From: Methanoculleus sp. 7T
GTDB taxonomy: Archaea; Halobacteriota; Methanomicrobia; Methanomicrobiales; Methanoculleaceae
Direction: 5' to 3'
Assembly: GCF_023195915.1 (NCBI RefSeq)
Contig: NZ_JALPRP010000001.1
Span: 868,001 to 932,000 of the forward strand
Length of the DNA stretch: 64,000 nt
This document shows, one piece after another, positions 9,590-18,001 of this stretch. Made by a program: the position numbers and the translations under genes. Every line of letters begins with the position of its first letter. The stretch's first letter is position 1. Under the pieces are notes generated by a model. It did no database searches and was not told the DNA's origin. It worked only from the letters and a program-made list of their open reading frames with translations.

Positions 9590-9724
9590 ACGACTTCATC
9601 CGCAAGATCCCCGATGCGATCTTCGCCGTCGATCGCAAGGGTAAGGTGATATATCTTGGAACCGGCCCATAGAAGAGACGGCCGGCATCAGAGCAGAGGA
9701 TATTCTCGGGCCATATTCCCGATA
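9590..9724 (+). pseudogene. Short PAS-domain remnant with frameshift
   Basis: One frame reads DDFIRKIPDAIFAVDRKGKVIY, and about 20 bases later another frame continues WNRPIEETAGIRAEDILG. Joined, they align with the last PAS of the protein at 5276-8317 (LPDAMFAIDLKGVVITWN...EELTGILAEEVLG). An indel near 9650-9660 and stop codons in both frames show that this is a broken fragment. No start or output domain is present. Confidence 0.65.
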
Positions 9725-9766
9725 GATCCGGAAAAGCCGGCATGAACAAGAGGACACTCGGCCGGA

Positions 9767-10654
9767 TCATCGCCCGATCTTTAAAAGCATCTCTTCGAGC
9801 GTCGGATAGTGCGACTCTATCCGCTCGATCCCGGCGCCGTCGGCCGCGAGTGCCGCGGTCGTCCGGTTCAACTCCTCGATGGAGCGTGCCTCGGCAAGGT
9901 ATCGGCCGTCGTGAGCGGAGTAGCCGACCGATGTGGCGAAGGCCGCGGGGTCGGGAATCCGGAAGAAGATCTGGTAGGTGATCGAGCCGAAGGTCTCTCG
10001 GAGTTCGGACATGGTCCCTTGCGCCACCACCTTGCCTCGGCGCAGGATCAGCACGAGGTCGCAGGCCTCCTCCACCTGAAAGAGGTTGTGGGCCGAGAAG
10101 ATCACTGTCTTGCCCTGATCGCGGAGGCCTTTGACGTAGTCGATCACCGACCGGGAGGTCATGGGGTCGAGGCCCGAGGTGGGCTCGTCGTAGATGAGCA
10201 GTCGCGGGTCGTGCATCAGCGACCGTGCTATGGCGACCTTTCGTTTCATCCCCTTCGAGAGTTCCCCGATCTTCTTGCCGTCCGGCTCAAGCGCGAGCGA
10301 AGAGAGGAGTTCGTCGCGCCGGGCCCTGATGGCGGCCTTCGGCATGCCGTAGATCTCGCCGAAGAACGTGAGGTACGCATCCGTGGTCATCGTCTCATAG
10401 AGCCTCGACTCCTCCGGGAGGTAGCCCAGGTTCTGTTTCAGGTCGAGCGGCCGCCCGACAACGTCGATCCCGTCGATGACGAGCTCCCCCGACGTCGGTG
10501 CGATGAGGCCGGCCATGATCTTTAAGAGCGTCGTTTTGCCGGCCCCGTTATGCCCGATCACCCCGAGTATCCGAGCATCTTCGAGGTCGAAGGTGACCCC
10601 GTCGAGGGCCGGGAAGTCGCCGTAGTGCTTGACGAGAGAGCGCGCCGTAATCAT
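9767..10654 (-). CDS. ABC transporter ATP-binding protein
   Basis: This 295-residue ATPase energises an ABC-2 type exporter. Walker A is GHNGAGKTT (about 34-42), the Q loop region is YLPEESRLYE, the signature is LSKGMKRKVAIARSL, and Walker B is LLIYDEPTSGLD, followed by the H-loop SAHNLF. An extra C-terminal region after about 215 (ITYQIFFRIPDPAAF...) is typical of drug or lipid exporter ATPases. The start at 10654 is fixed by AAGGAGG eight bases upstream; the frame's 82 upstream codons are not coding. The gene is divergent from, and 82 bases away from, the two permease genes that presumably form its membrane part. The substrate is unknown. Confidence 0.93.
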   Translation of the reverse strand: MITARSLVKHYGDFPALDGVTFDLEDARILGVIGHNGAGKTTLLKIMAGLIAPTSGELVIDGIDVVGRPLDLKQNLGYLPEESRLYETMTTDAYLTFFGEIYGMPKAAIRARRDELLSSLALEPDGKKIGELSKGMKRKVAIARSLMHDPRLLIYDEPTSGLDPMTSRSVIDYVKGLRDQGKTVIFSAHNLFQVEEACDLVLILRRGKVVAQGTMSELRETFGSITYQIFFRIPDPAAFATSVGYSAHDGRYLAEARSIEELNRTTAALAADGAGIERIESHYPTLEEMLLKIGR

Positions 10655-10736
10655 CGTATCCTCCTTATGTCGCCGATGGCTACTAATAGGTTGCTGCACA
10701 GAGATATCTTCTCTCTGACGCTCACCTGGGATTACT

Positions 10737-12542
10737 ATGCGTGTGCTCTCCTCCATCCGGACGATCGCCGTCTGGGAGATGAAACGGTCGATGACCACGA
10801 TGGGAAGACACGTCCTGCCGCTCGCGGCGGGACTGCTCGTTCTCCTCGTGCTCGTGACCGCGTTTGCCGCCCAGAGCGGCGTCCATATGCAGGACGGCAT
10901 CTATAACATCGGCATCGACGACCCCGACGTCGCCCGGATCTTCGCCCCCGACAACAGGTTCACCGTCGACCTCGCCGACGGCCCCGCCCTCTGGGCGAAC
11001 CGGTTCGCATACGACATCGTCATCCTGCACGGGGAGGTCTACGCCGCCGACACCGAGAAAGGGCGGGCGGCCTTGAAGTCCCTTACGCGCGACTACGAGG
11101 CGTACGTCTCTTACATCGCCGCCGGCGAGCCCGACCTCTTCGCCGCATACCCGCTCTGGGTCGACCTCCAGTATGTAAAGAGCGAGATCGACTTCGTGGC
11201 CACAGAGAGCGGGCAGCAGGTCGGGGCTCCGATTGACACCCGGGAACCTCCCGTTCCATCCGGCCCGGTCGAGGCGGTGACCCTTCCCCCGTCGACGATG
11301 CCGATCTCGGAGGACGAACTCAGGCAGCGCCTCGCCGAGACGGAGAGCGATCACCCCCTCTCCCGCTACACCGGCATCCTCTCGGGCGACACGGCGACGG
11401 ACCGGTTCAAGACGCCGTCGGAACTCTCCCCGCCGCTCCCCTTCGACTCGGTCATCCTGATCTTCGTCTTCATTTTCCCCCTCTACTTCACCTCCCAGTT
11501 CTTCATGATGAGCGTGATGAACGAGCGTGTGGGAAGGGCGGGGGAGGCTCTCCTCTCAGCCCCGGTTCGGCCGGCCGCGATCGTCGCCGGAAAGGCGCTC
11601 CCCTACTTCGGGCTCATGCTCCTCATCGCGGCCGCCATCACCCTCCTCGCCGGAGCACCGGCGGGGATCCTCCTCCCGCTCATACCGGTCATCCTCTTCT
11701 TCCTCGCAAACGCCCTGATCATCGGGATGGCGGCCCGGAGTTTCAAGGAACTCTCGTTCGTCTCGATCTTCTTCTCGACCCTCGCCACGGCCTATCTCTT
11801 CTTCCCGACGGTCTTTGCGAACACCCACGTCATAAGCATCATCTCGCCCCTCACCCTGGTCGTCCTCCAACTCCAGGGGGACGGGTTCACCGCTGCCGAG
11901 TACGTCTACTCGACCGCACTCTTCTTCGCCACAAGTGTCGTCCTCTTCTACGCCGGCACCGTGAATTTCCGCGAAGAACGCCTCTTCTCGGAAAAACCCC
12001 TCACATCAAGGTTCGCAGACTTCGTCTCGGGCGGGATCGTCCGCGGCCGTCCGTACCTCTCGCTCTTCCTCCTTGCCGGCCTCTCGATACCGTTCGTCTT
12101 CATGGTCCAGATGATGACGCTCGTCCTCTTCTTCAACATCCCGATGCCGCTCTCGCTCATCCTCTTGATCGTCTCGGCGGCGTTCATCGAGGAGTTCGCA
12201 AAATCCGCAGGGCTTTACGCGATCGTGCGGGAGCGCCCGGGGTTCCTGACGCCGAAAAACCTGATCGTCGGGGCGTGCGTCATCGGCCTCGGATTCCTTG
12301 TCGGGGAAAAACTCCTTCTTCTCGCCACGCTCGCCCAGATCGCCGAGTCGGTCTTCGGGAGCGCCCTCTTCCTCTCCCTCCAGGTGCTCTGGATGCCGCT
12401 CCTCCTCCACATCACCGGGGTGCTGATCACCGGCGGTTTCCTCCTGCTCTGGGGGCGCCGTGCTTACGGGCCCGGGCTTATCACGGCGAGCGTGGTGCAC
12501 AGCCTCTATAACCTCCACTTCATCCTGGGAGGGCTCCTATGA
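10737..12542 (+). CDS. ABC-2 type permease fused to a PrsW-like intramembrane protease domain
   Basis: Residues 1-about 420 form an ABC-2 permease: one N-terminal membrane helix (about 25-46), a long extracytoplasmic domain (about 47-235), then a bundle of helices (SVILIFVFIFPLYF onward). The last 160 residues form a second membrane module carrying all the hallmarks of PrsW-type glutamic proteases: EEFAK at 485-489 (EExxK), FLVGE at 520-524 (FxxxE), His558 in a membrane helix, and His588 in VHSLYN. PrsW proteins are normally free-standing, so this is a fusion. The gene runs into the next permease with a four-base ATGA overlap. What the protease module would cut, and whether it is active, cannot be told from sequence. 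Confidence 0.85.
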   Translation: MRVLSSIRTIAVWEMKRSMTTMGRHVLPLAAGLLVLLVLVTAFAAQSGVHMQDGIYNIGIDDPDVARIFAPDNRFTVDLADGPALWANRFAYDIVILHGEVYAADTEKGRAALKSLTRDYEAYVSYIAAGEPDLFAAYPLWVDLQYVKSEIDFVATESGQQVGAPIDTREPPVPSGPVEAVTLPPSTMPISEDELRQRLAETESDHPLSRYTGILSGDTATDRFKTPSELSPPLPFDSVILIFVFIFPLYFTSQFFMMSVMNERVGRAGEALLSAPVRPAAIVAGKALPYFGLMLLIAAAITLLAGAPAGILLPLIPVILFFLANALIIGMAARSFKELSFVSIFFSTLATAYLFFPTVFANTHVISIISPLTLVVLQLQGDGFTAAEYVYSTALFFATSVVLFYAGTVNFREERLFSEKPLTSRFADFVSGGIVRGRPYLSLFLLAGLSIPFVFMVQMMTLVLFFNIPMPLSLILLIVSAAFIEEFAKSAGLYAIVRERPGFLTPKNLIVGACVIGLGFLVGEKLLLLATLAQIAESVFGSALFLSLQVLWMPLLLHITGVLITGGFLLLWGRRAYGPGLITASVVHSLYNLHFILGGLL

Positions 12543-13621
12543 ACGCCCGTCACGTCGCCCTCATCGCGAAGAAGGAACTCCTCGGGCTCTCGGCTGAGAA
12601 GACGATCGTCTTTGCCGTCCTCCTGCAGGTCTTCATCGCGATGTTCTCCTCGTTTTTGATGGTGGGGCTCACCACCATGTACGACCCCGAAGCGCTCGAG
12701 GGCTACTCGACGGTCACCTACGGCGTCGGTTATGCCGGGGCGGACTCAGCCCTCATCGACGAGTTCGCAAAACGGGACGACCTCCTGCTCCATCGGATGG
12801 ATCTAGGCCAGGCGCTCGCGGCGCTCCGCGAACGAAAGATTGCTGCGGTGGTCTATGTTCCGGATACGCCGCCTAACGCAGAGGGGCCGGTCACGGTCAC
12901 GCTCTACCTCATCCAGAACGACCTGCAGTCGAGCGTCATCAATGTCAAGATCAAAGAGGTTCTCCAGGGCTACGAGCGGGAACTCCGGGAGATCCGGGCC
13001 GACCGGATGGTCTCCTTCCCGGTCGAATTGAACTTCCCCGACAAGGGGGGCGCGGAGAACTTCTTTGAGTTCGTCTACGGCCTCCTCATCCCGCTGCTGG
13101 TCTTCCTCCCGGCGATCATCTCGGCGGCCCTGATCATCGACCTCATTACCGAGGAGTACCAGCGGCAGACCCTTGAGACGCTCATCTCGACGCCGGTCAC
13201 CTTCGCGGAGATGGTCTGGGGGAAGATCGCCGCCTGCGAGGTTCTGGTCCCGATCCAGGCCGGAATCTGGCTTCTCCTCCTCGGGGCGAACGGCATCGCG
13301 ATCGGGAACGCCGCCGCGATCATCCTCCACGTCACGGCGGGCGGGCTCTTCCTCATCCTGCTCGGAGCCCTCGTCGCGCTCCACTACCGTGAGCGGACGA
13401 GCGCCCAGTTCATCTTCTCGACGGCGCTCGTCGTGGTCTTCCTCTTCGTCATGGCCGTCCCCTACAACCCCTTAAACCTCATGGCCAGACTGGCGGTGGA
13501 TACCGCCGGGCCCGTCCACTGGCTGATCTTAGCGCTGGTCGCAGGCGCGACGGCGCTCCTCGGGTGGGCCACGACGGCCTATGCCCGGCGGGTCGGGGAA
13601 GGGGCGACGGCGGTCCGGTGA
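12539..13621 (+). CDS. ABC-2 type transporter permease
   Basis: This 360-residue membrane protein has the ABC-2 layout: an N-terminal helix after a basic cytoplasmic start (IVFAVLLQVFIAMF), an extracytoplasmic domain of about 140 residues, and five or so C-terminal helices beginning FVYGLLIPLLVFLPAII. The short cytoplasmic EEYQRQTLETLISTPVTFAEMVWGK, with its TLE-LIS-TP pattern, is characteristic of NatB/ABC-2 permeases. It overlaps the PrsW-fused permease by four bases and is probably its heterodimer partner, driven by the ATPase encoded divergently at 9767-10654. Confidence 0.9.
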   Translation: MNARHVALIAKKELLGLSAEKTIVFAVLLQVFIAMFSSFLMVGLTTMYDPEALEGYSTVTYGVGYAGADSALIDEFAKRDDLLLHRMDLGQALAALRERKIAAVVYVPDTPPNAEGPVTVTLYLIQNDLQSSVINVKIKEVLQGYERELREIRADRMVSFPVELNFPDKGGAENFFEFVYGLLIPLLVFLPAIISAALIIDLITEEYQRQTLETLISTPVTFAEMVWGKIAACEVLVPIQAGIWLLLLGANGIAIGNAAAIILHVTAGGLFLILLGALVALHYRERTSAQFIFSTALVVVFLFVMAVPYNPLNLMARLAVDTAGPVHWLILALVAGATALLGWATTAYARRVGEGATAVR

Positions 13622-13739
13622 GGAGAGCCCGGTCCCCTGCCCTGCAGTCAGTCGACCTCGGAAAGACACTGCATCTCCATTCTGGCGTTGCCAATTCCCA
13701 GATGGCAGAAACGCCATGTTTCATTTTGGTCTGGGTGAA

Positions 13740-14520
13740 CCGCTGATTTTAGTGATATTGCACCCCGGGCACGGATTTCCCGTGGGCTGCGCATCTGGCG
13801 ATGCTCGAACGACGGGCGTGCCGTCCGCCGTACTGCGCATCTGGCGATGCTCGAGCTCCCGCCCTTCAGCCAGTCGCTTATCGCCATGAACTGCCCCCTT
13901 GGGGGCAGGGGCGGGGATTACGGGTACCGCCTTGCAAGAGACAGGGGAGGGGGAAACCCCCTCCCCGTCAGCCCCTCCCCCAAAGGGCGATAAACGCCAC
14001 GGTCCACTGCACGGGGACAAGTCGGGCGGGGGAAGGACCGGGTCCGGGCCATCCCTGCACTCCACCTGTGGCCCCGGTACGGCTTCCCACTGGGCTGCGC
14101 ACCTGGCGGTGCTCGTGCTCCTGCCCGTCGGCCAGTCGCATATCGCCACGCACGGCCCCCGCCCCCGGGGGGGCGGGGAATCGACGCTCCGGCAGGAGCG
14201 GAGTTTGAGCACCGAAGGTGCGAATCGTCGAGCGTAGTGAGCGTGAGAGGACCGAAGGTGCGATTGACGACTTCCCCTTCGGGGAAGGAGTCCGAACACC
14301 GTAGGTGTGAGTCGTCGACCGGCCGAAGGGCGGGAGCGTGAGAAACCCGAAGGGTTTCGAGTGAGGAGGCCGGAGGCCGGGCGGGGAATCGACTGCCGGA
14401 ACGTGCGATGGTTCGTAAGAACCGGAGCTTGAGCACCGAAGGTGCGAGGCAGGAGTTTGAGAAGACCGAAGGTCTTCGAGTGGGGGTTTGCAAGAAGTTT
14501 CCATTGGTGCGGGGAGGGGA
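13740..14520. repeat. Cluster of GC-rich palindromic repeat elements (main copy)
   Basis: Nearly the whole 13622-14602 gap is repeat. It contains two copies of a unit gctgcgcatctggcgatgct / gctgcgcacctggcggtgct (13788 on, 13831 on, 14092 on), each leading through cagtcgc..tatcgcca to a strong C/G hairpin (about 13890-13913 and 14154-14176). A run of small hairpins follows, with cores such as gagcaccgaaggtgcga and aaacccgaagggtttcgag (14200-14500). A block at about 13950-13982 carries a purine-rich motif (reverse strand ggggaggggctgacgggg) that recurs at 42257 and 51247. I see no real open reading frame. Related copies occur at 19787-19885, 34330-34560, 42225-42425 and 51235-51310. Confidence 0.8.
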
Positions 14521-14602
14521 GAACCCCTGCGCCATCTCCCATACTCGGCCTGCTGACATTTATCAGTCAAACCTATGGAAAATAGAGGTTCCCTGCCGGA
14601 GC

Positions 14603-15919
14603 CTATGCCCGAGGCGGGGCGTAGCGGAGGATCAAGTCGGTCGCCGCCCTGATATCCCGCCCCTGTTTCTTCGCTTCAGCGAGGTACGCGGAGTAGACCT
14701 CGTCGGTCACGAGCCGCAGCTGCGGGCGGAACATATCGGCGTGCATCATCAGGTCGAAGCACCGGGCCTCGCTCTCGGTCAGGTCAAGCGGCCGGTACTC
14801 CCCGGTGTGGGGGACGAACGCCGGGTTCTTCTCGCGAGGGGTTCTGACCACAAGGTCGGCAAGCGGCGTCCCGGGGATGGGCTCTGCGCTGCTCACGAAG
14901 ACGTCGTCGAGGCAGAGGTGGGCGATCAGGTCTTTTGTCGCCTCGTAGTCCCGCCCCGTCTCCCCGGGGTAGCCGACGATGAAACTTCCCGCAACCTTGA
15001 GGTTGTGCTCCCGGCACCGCTCCACAGCCTCCTCGACCTCCCGGACGGTCGCTCCCTTGCCCATCAGCCGGAGCACCCGGTCGCTCCCGGACTCGATGCC
15101 GAAGAAGACCCACCCGATGGTATACTGCCGGATGGCGTCCAGAACCTCGTCGGTGATGCAGTCCACGCGGATGTCCGGGGAGGAGACGTTCCGCGGCCCC
15201 ATCACCTCGGCCATCCCGCGGAGGAGGGCGACGAAGGCTTCCGGGTCCATCTTCCCGTCGCGGGAGCCGTAGAGCGACCCGGTCCCCCCCGAGACCGAGA
15301 GCCGCGTTGCCCCGCACGCCGCAAAAGCCTTGACCTCCTCGACGATGCTCGCGAGCGGGCGGCTCCGGACCGCCCGTCCGAAGAACCGTGGGACCTGACA
15401 GAAGGTGCATCCCCCGATGCACCCCCGGTGGGTCTCGATGTAGGCGCTCGCGCCCCGGATGCTCTGGCTCCCGATATCCTCTGGGATCAGGGGGAGTGGC
15501 CGGTCGATCGGCGCCGGGCGAGCGGGGGGCGTCACGACCGCCCGGCCGCCGTCGAGGAAGGCAATGCCGGGGAGGGCCTCCGAGACGCCCTCCTCGACGA
15601 GGCGGACCACCGTCTCCTCGCCCTCGCCGACCACCACCGCGTCGGGGGCGAGCTCCCCAAGCACCATCTCCGGCGCCGCAGAGACCGGTCCCCCCACGTA
15701 GACCGTCCCGCTCCGCTCGCGCTGGGCCCGGATCAGGTCCCGGATCGCGGGGTCGAGGAGGTGCTGGGTCGAGAAGAGGCTCGCAAGCAGGAGTGAGTCG
15801 GCCGGGACGGCGGCGGGTGTCCGGGTTAGGGTCACCCTGTGGCCTGCGTCGCGGAGGACGCCGCCGATCAGCATGGCGCCGTAGGTGTAGATGCCGGGGG
15901 AGAGGATCGTGATGTCCAT
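14603..15919 (-). CDS. B12-binding domain / radical SAM protein, MJ_1487-like family
   Basis: The 438-residue protein has an N-terminal cobalamin-binding-like fold (about 1-135; VYVGGPVSAAPE, ELAPDAVVVGEGE) and a radical SAM core whose cluster motif is CIGGCTFC (about 168-175), followed by QVPRFFGR. SAM-site elements include SVSGGTGSLYG and GIESGSDRVLRLMGKG, then GSFIVGYPGE. The layout and the CxxxCxxCQVP motif match the archaeal TIGR04013-type family, whose reaction is unknown. The ATG follows a TATA-like ctatac by about 25 bases, so the transcript is probably leaderless. Its 3' side abuts the repeat cluster at 13740-14520. Confidence 0.8.
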   Translation of the reverse strand: MDITILSPGIYTYGAMLIGGVLRDAGHRVTLTRTPAAVPADSLLLASLFSTQHLLDPAIRDLIRAQRERSGTVYVGGPVSAAPEMVLGELAPDAVVVGEGEETVVRLVEEGVSEALPGIAFLDGGRAVVTPPARPAPIDRPLPLIPEDIGSQSIRGASAYIETHRGCIGGCTFCQVPRFFGRAVRSRPLASIVEEVKAFAACGATRLSVSGGTGSLYGSRDGKMDPEAFVALLRGMAEVMGPRNVSSPDIRVDCITDEVLDAIRQYTIGWVFFGIESGSDRVLRLMGKGATVREVEEAVERCREHNLKVAGSFIVGYPGETGRDYEATKDLIAHLCLDDVFVSSAEPIPGTPLADLVVRTPREKNPAFVPHTGEYRPLDLTESEARCFDLMMHADMFRPQLRLVTDEVYSAYLAEAKKQGRDIRAATDLILRYAPPRA

Positions 15920-15967
15920 GATAGGGTATCGGCGGAACAGTATAGAAATGGTGGGGCTCTCTCCGGG

Positions 15968-16645
15968 TCACACAGCCTTGGGCTGCTTGGACCGCCGGGC
16001 CTCGGCGACGGTGTGGCGGCCTCGGTCCGATGCGGCGATCAGCCGGAGTTGGAACCGCATGATATCGGCGATGACGGGCGGTGGGTTCCCCCCCAGCACC
16101 TCCTTGACCACGGCGCGAGCCTCCCGGAGCCTCCCCGCCCTGCGGAGCAGGTCCGCGAGGAGCGCCTCGTCGGCACCCTCCTGCACGGCAAGACGATCCC
16201 CCTGCCCCCACGCCCGGCGCAGGAGGTCGGCGGCACGTTTCCGGCAGATCCGAGCCGGCACGTCGTCTTCCTCGTCGTCGCAGACCCAAGCGGCGTGGAG
16301 GGAGGCCCATGCCGCTTGGGCCGGCGCACCGAGGTCCTCTTGGAGGATCGACCAGCAGAGGAAGGTGTTCGCTACCCTCGGAAACCTCCGGGCGTCGAGT
16401 TGCTCCCGGTAGCGCGGGAGTTTCACCACCTCGGCCGCCCCCTCCGGGGATTTGCCCGGGTCCGGTGCGCAGTAGCCGCAGGAAGGGCACCGTTTGACCC
16501 ATGCATAGATAGTAGACCGCAGGGGTTCCGGGGGGCGGGTATCGAGGTCTCGCGATCCGACCGAGCCCGTGGCCTCAGGGATAGTAAACCGGCAGGACTC
16601 GCCGCAGACTGCACAGGTGGTGCTGAGGTAACGAAGATGGGTCAT
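15968..16645 (-). CDS. DUF2225-like zinc-binding helical protein
   Basis: This 225-residue protein carries two CxxC pairs near the N-terminus (CAVCGESC at about 11-18 and CPSCGYCAPD at about 53-62) that form a likely zinc site. A helical, TPR-like remainder follows (FLCWSILQEDLG...AAWASLHAAWVC...LLRRAWGQ). This arrangement resembles the DUF2225 family. The function is unknown. An AT-rich TATA-like aatattatg about 25 bases before the ATG suggests a leaderless transcript. It is transcribed towards the radical SAM gene. Confidence 0.65.
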   Translation of the reverse strand: MTHLRYLSTTCAVCGESCRFTIPEATGSVGSRDLDTRPPEPLRSTIYAWVKRCPSCGYCAPDPGKSPEGAAEVVKLPRYREQLDARRFPRVANTFLCWSILQEDLGAPAQAAWASLHAAWVCDDEEDDVPARICRKRAADLLRRAWGQGDRLAVQEGADEALLADLLRRAGRLREARAVVKEVLGGNPPPVIADIMRFQLRLIAASDRGRHTVAEARRSKQPKAV

Positions 16646-16993
16646 TGATGGCCAGAATTACATAATATTCAATATATACTTTACCCAACATGGAAATGGC
16701 AGAAAGGATGGCCGGCAGGAACCTCTCTACCGGAACGGGTCGTGCGATGCATGACCGAGCCAACTCCCCCGCAGGGCACGCATAGGCCTTATCCCAAGGC
16801 GCCGCACCCCGGAGAGCCGAACTCCGGAGATCACGCTCAAGCCCGGATCTCTGCAACGATAGAGGGCAACGAACTTCCCTGGTTATTCCCGGTTCGCCCC
16901 AACGGGAAACCCTTAAGTATCCTCGATCCTCTACTCCACCTGCCTTGAGGGGGTATCCCCTTCGCAGGCGGAATACATTGGAGGCAGATACAA
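16646..16993. other. Divergent promoter region with leader hairpin
   Basis: This gap of about 350 bases separates the DUF2225-like gene from the first PRC-barrel gene. It holds AT-rich promoter sequence near 16655-16685 for the leftward gene and a TATA-like cttaagtat near 16912 for the rightward one. A nested hairpin lies at 16942-16969 (GCCT/AGGC outside, AGGGG/CCCCT inside), just before the ribosome binding site ggagg at about 16980. No gene is seen. Confidence 0.5.
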
Positions 16994-17800
16994 TTGGCTG
17001 AGAGACAAGCTGGGTCGGTGCTGGAGACCAGGCCGAGACCGGAAGAGACAGCAGGTCTGATGCGCATAAGCGACATCAGGGACGTCAAGGTAAGGAACCC
17101 GGAAGGAGAAGAACTCGGCGACCTCACCGATCTTGCGATCGACCGGGAGAGCGGCTGCATCGCCTATGCCGTACTCTCTTACGGCGGGATCCTCGGGTTC
17201 GGCGAGAAACACTTTGCCGTCCCCTGGGAGGCGGTCCGTAGTCACCCCGGGGAGAGGGTCTTTGTCGTGGATGCGGATAAGCGAACCCTTGATAGCGCTC
17301 CCGGTTTTGCCAGGGATGCGATGCCCCGGGAAGGAGACTGGAGCCTGATCAGGACGCTTCCGCCGCCGAGCGGGGAGAGGGGCCCTCCGCCGTCGCGGGA
17401 GGAGAAGCCGGCCGAGACCAAGTTACCCGGAGCAGAGAGGAACCTCCCGCCGCAACCGGCCGTCCAGACGGTCGCGGGCGGGTGGGGAGGACAACCGACA
17501 AGGCGGCGGACCGAAGAACGGCCGGTCGAGGCGGAGGCACGACCCCGAGAGACCGTCGTGGAGGAGGTCCACGAGGAGCCGGCCAGAGCCAGGGCGGTGC
17601 CGCCGTCTGCACGCCTCTCCGCCGCCGATCTGCAGGTTTACCTCAAGGGGATGGACTATCCTGCAGAAAAACAGGACTTGATCAGCCATGCGCGGGGGCA
17701 AAACGCTCCGGAAGACGTGATCGCGACGCTCGAACAGTTCGGGGAGCGGACCTACCGGTCGGCCGCCGATGTGAGCGTGGAGTTCGGCAGGGTTAAGTGA
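16994..17800 (+). CDS. PRC-barrel / DUF2795 domain protein, first of a tandem pair
   Basis: Residues 23-115 form a PRC-barrel (VKVRNPEGEELGDLTDLAID, YAVLSYGGILGFGEKHFAVPWEAV), a small beta-barrel found in photosynthetic reaction centres and RNA-processing proteins. A proline/charge-rich disordered linker (about 118-200) follows. The C-terminus is a DUF2795 domain (LSAADLQVYLKGMDYPAEKQDLISHARGQNAPEDVI, about 208-243). I chose the TTG at 16994 because ggagg sits nine bases upstream and because the paralog downstream also starts MAE. An ATG at 17060 is an alternative. The protein has no signal peptide. Its role is unknown; stress-related function is only a guess from family distribution. Confidence 0.8.
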   Translation: MAERQAGSVLETRPRPEETAGLMRISDIRDVKVRNPEGEELGDLTDLAIDRESGCIAYAVLSYGGILGFGEKHFAVPWEAVRSHPGERVFVVDADKRTLDSAPGFARDAMPREGDWSLIRTLPPPSGERGPPPSREEKPAETKLPGAERNLPPQPAVQTVAGGWGGQPTRRRTEERPVEAEARPRETVVEEVHEEPARARAVPPSARLSAADLQVYLKGMDYPAEKQDLISHARGQNAPEDVIATLEQFGERTYRSAADVSVEFGRVK

Positions 17801-17918
17801 GGGACGGGTCCCCCGCTGCGGGCGGCCGCAGGGCAAAGCCCTCCCCATCCTTACCCGAACGCTCGTTTTGCGGCTGAAACGCTCTCTCCGGCGTCAGGGT
17901 ACTCAAACCGGGGAAACG

Positions 17919-17972
17919 TTAAATAGTCACAATGCGCATCGCCCGCTCTGCGTGAAGGTGACGTTCACCTTC
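17919..17972 (+). promoter_or_regulatory. Promoter and leader hairpin of the second PRC-barrel gene
   Basis: TTAAATAG at 17919-17926 is a TATA box. About 28 bases on, where transcription should begin, lies a perfect eight-base inverted repeat, GAAGGTGA (17954-17961) and TCACCTTC (17965-17972), with a three-base loop. It could be an operator or an RNA hairpin at the 5' end of the message. The start codon follows 30 bases later. Confidence 0.55.
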
Positions 17973-18001
17973 GATTGCATACTTGGGAGAAGGTGGTTGT
18001 A

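Noticed and set aside
9232-9672. Plus-strand 146-residue frame as a complete gene
   Set aside because: Only its last 25 or so residues resemble a PAS domain and the rest is unlike any protein; the PAS match then shifts frame. It is listed only as a short pseudogene remnant.
14200-14500. Possible CRISPR-like array of short repeats
   Set aside because: The short hairpin units are unevenly spaced, vary in sequence and have no uniform spacers; no cas gene is present. It is a hairpin-rich repeat element.
14603-15919. Assignment of the radical SAM protein as the McrA arginine methyltransferase Mmp10
   Set aside because: The N-terminal B12-like domain and CIGGCTFCQVP motif fit the MJ_1487-like family, not the Mmp10 cluster motif and layout.
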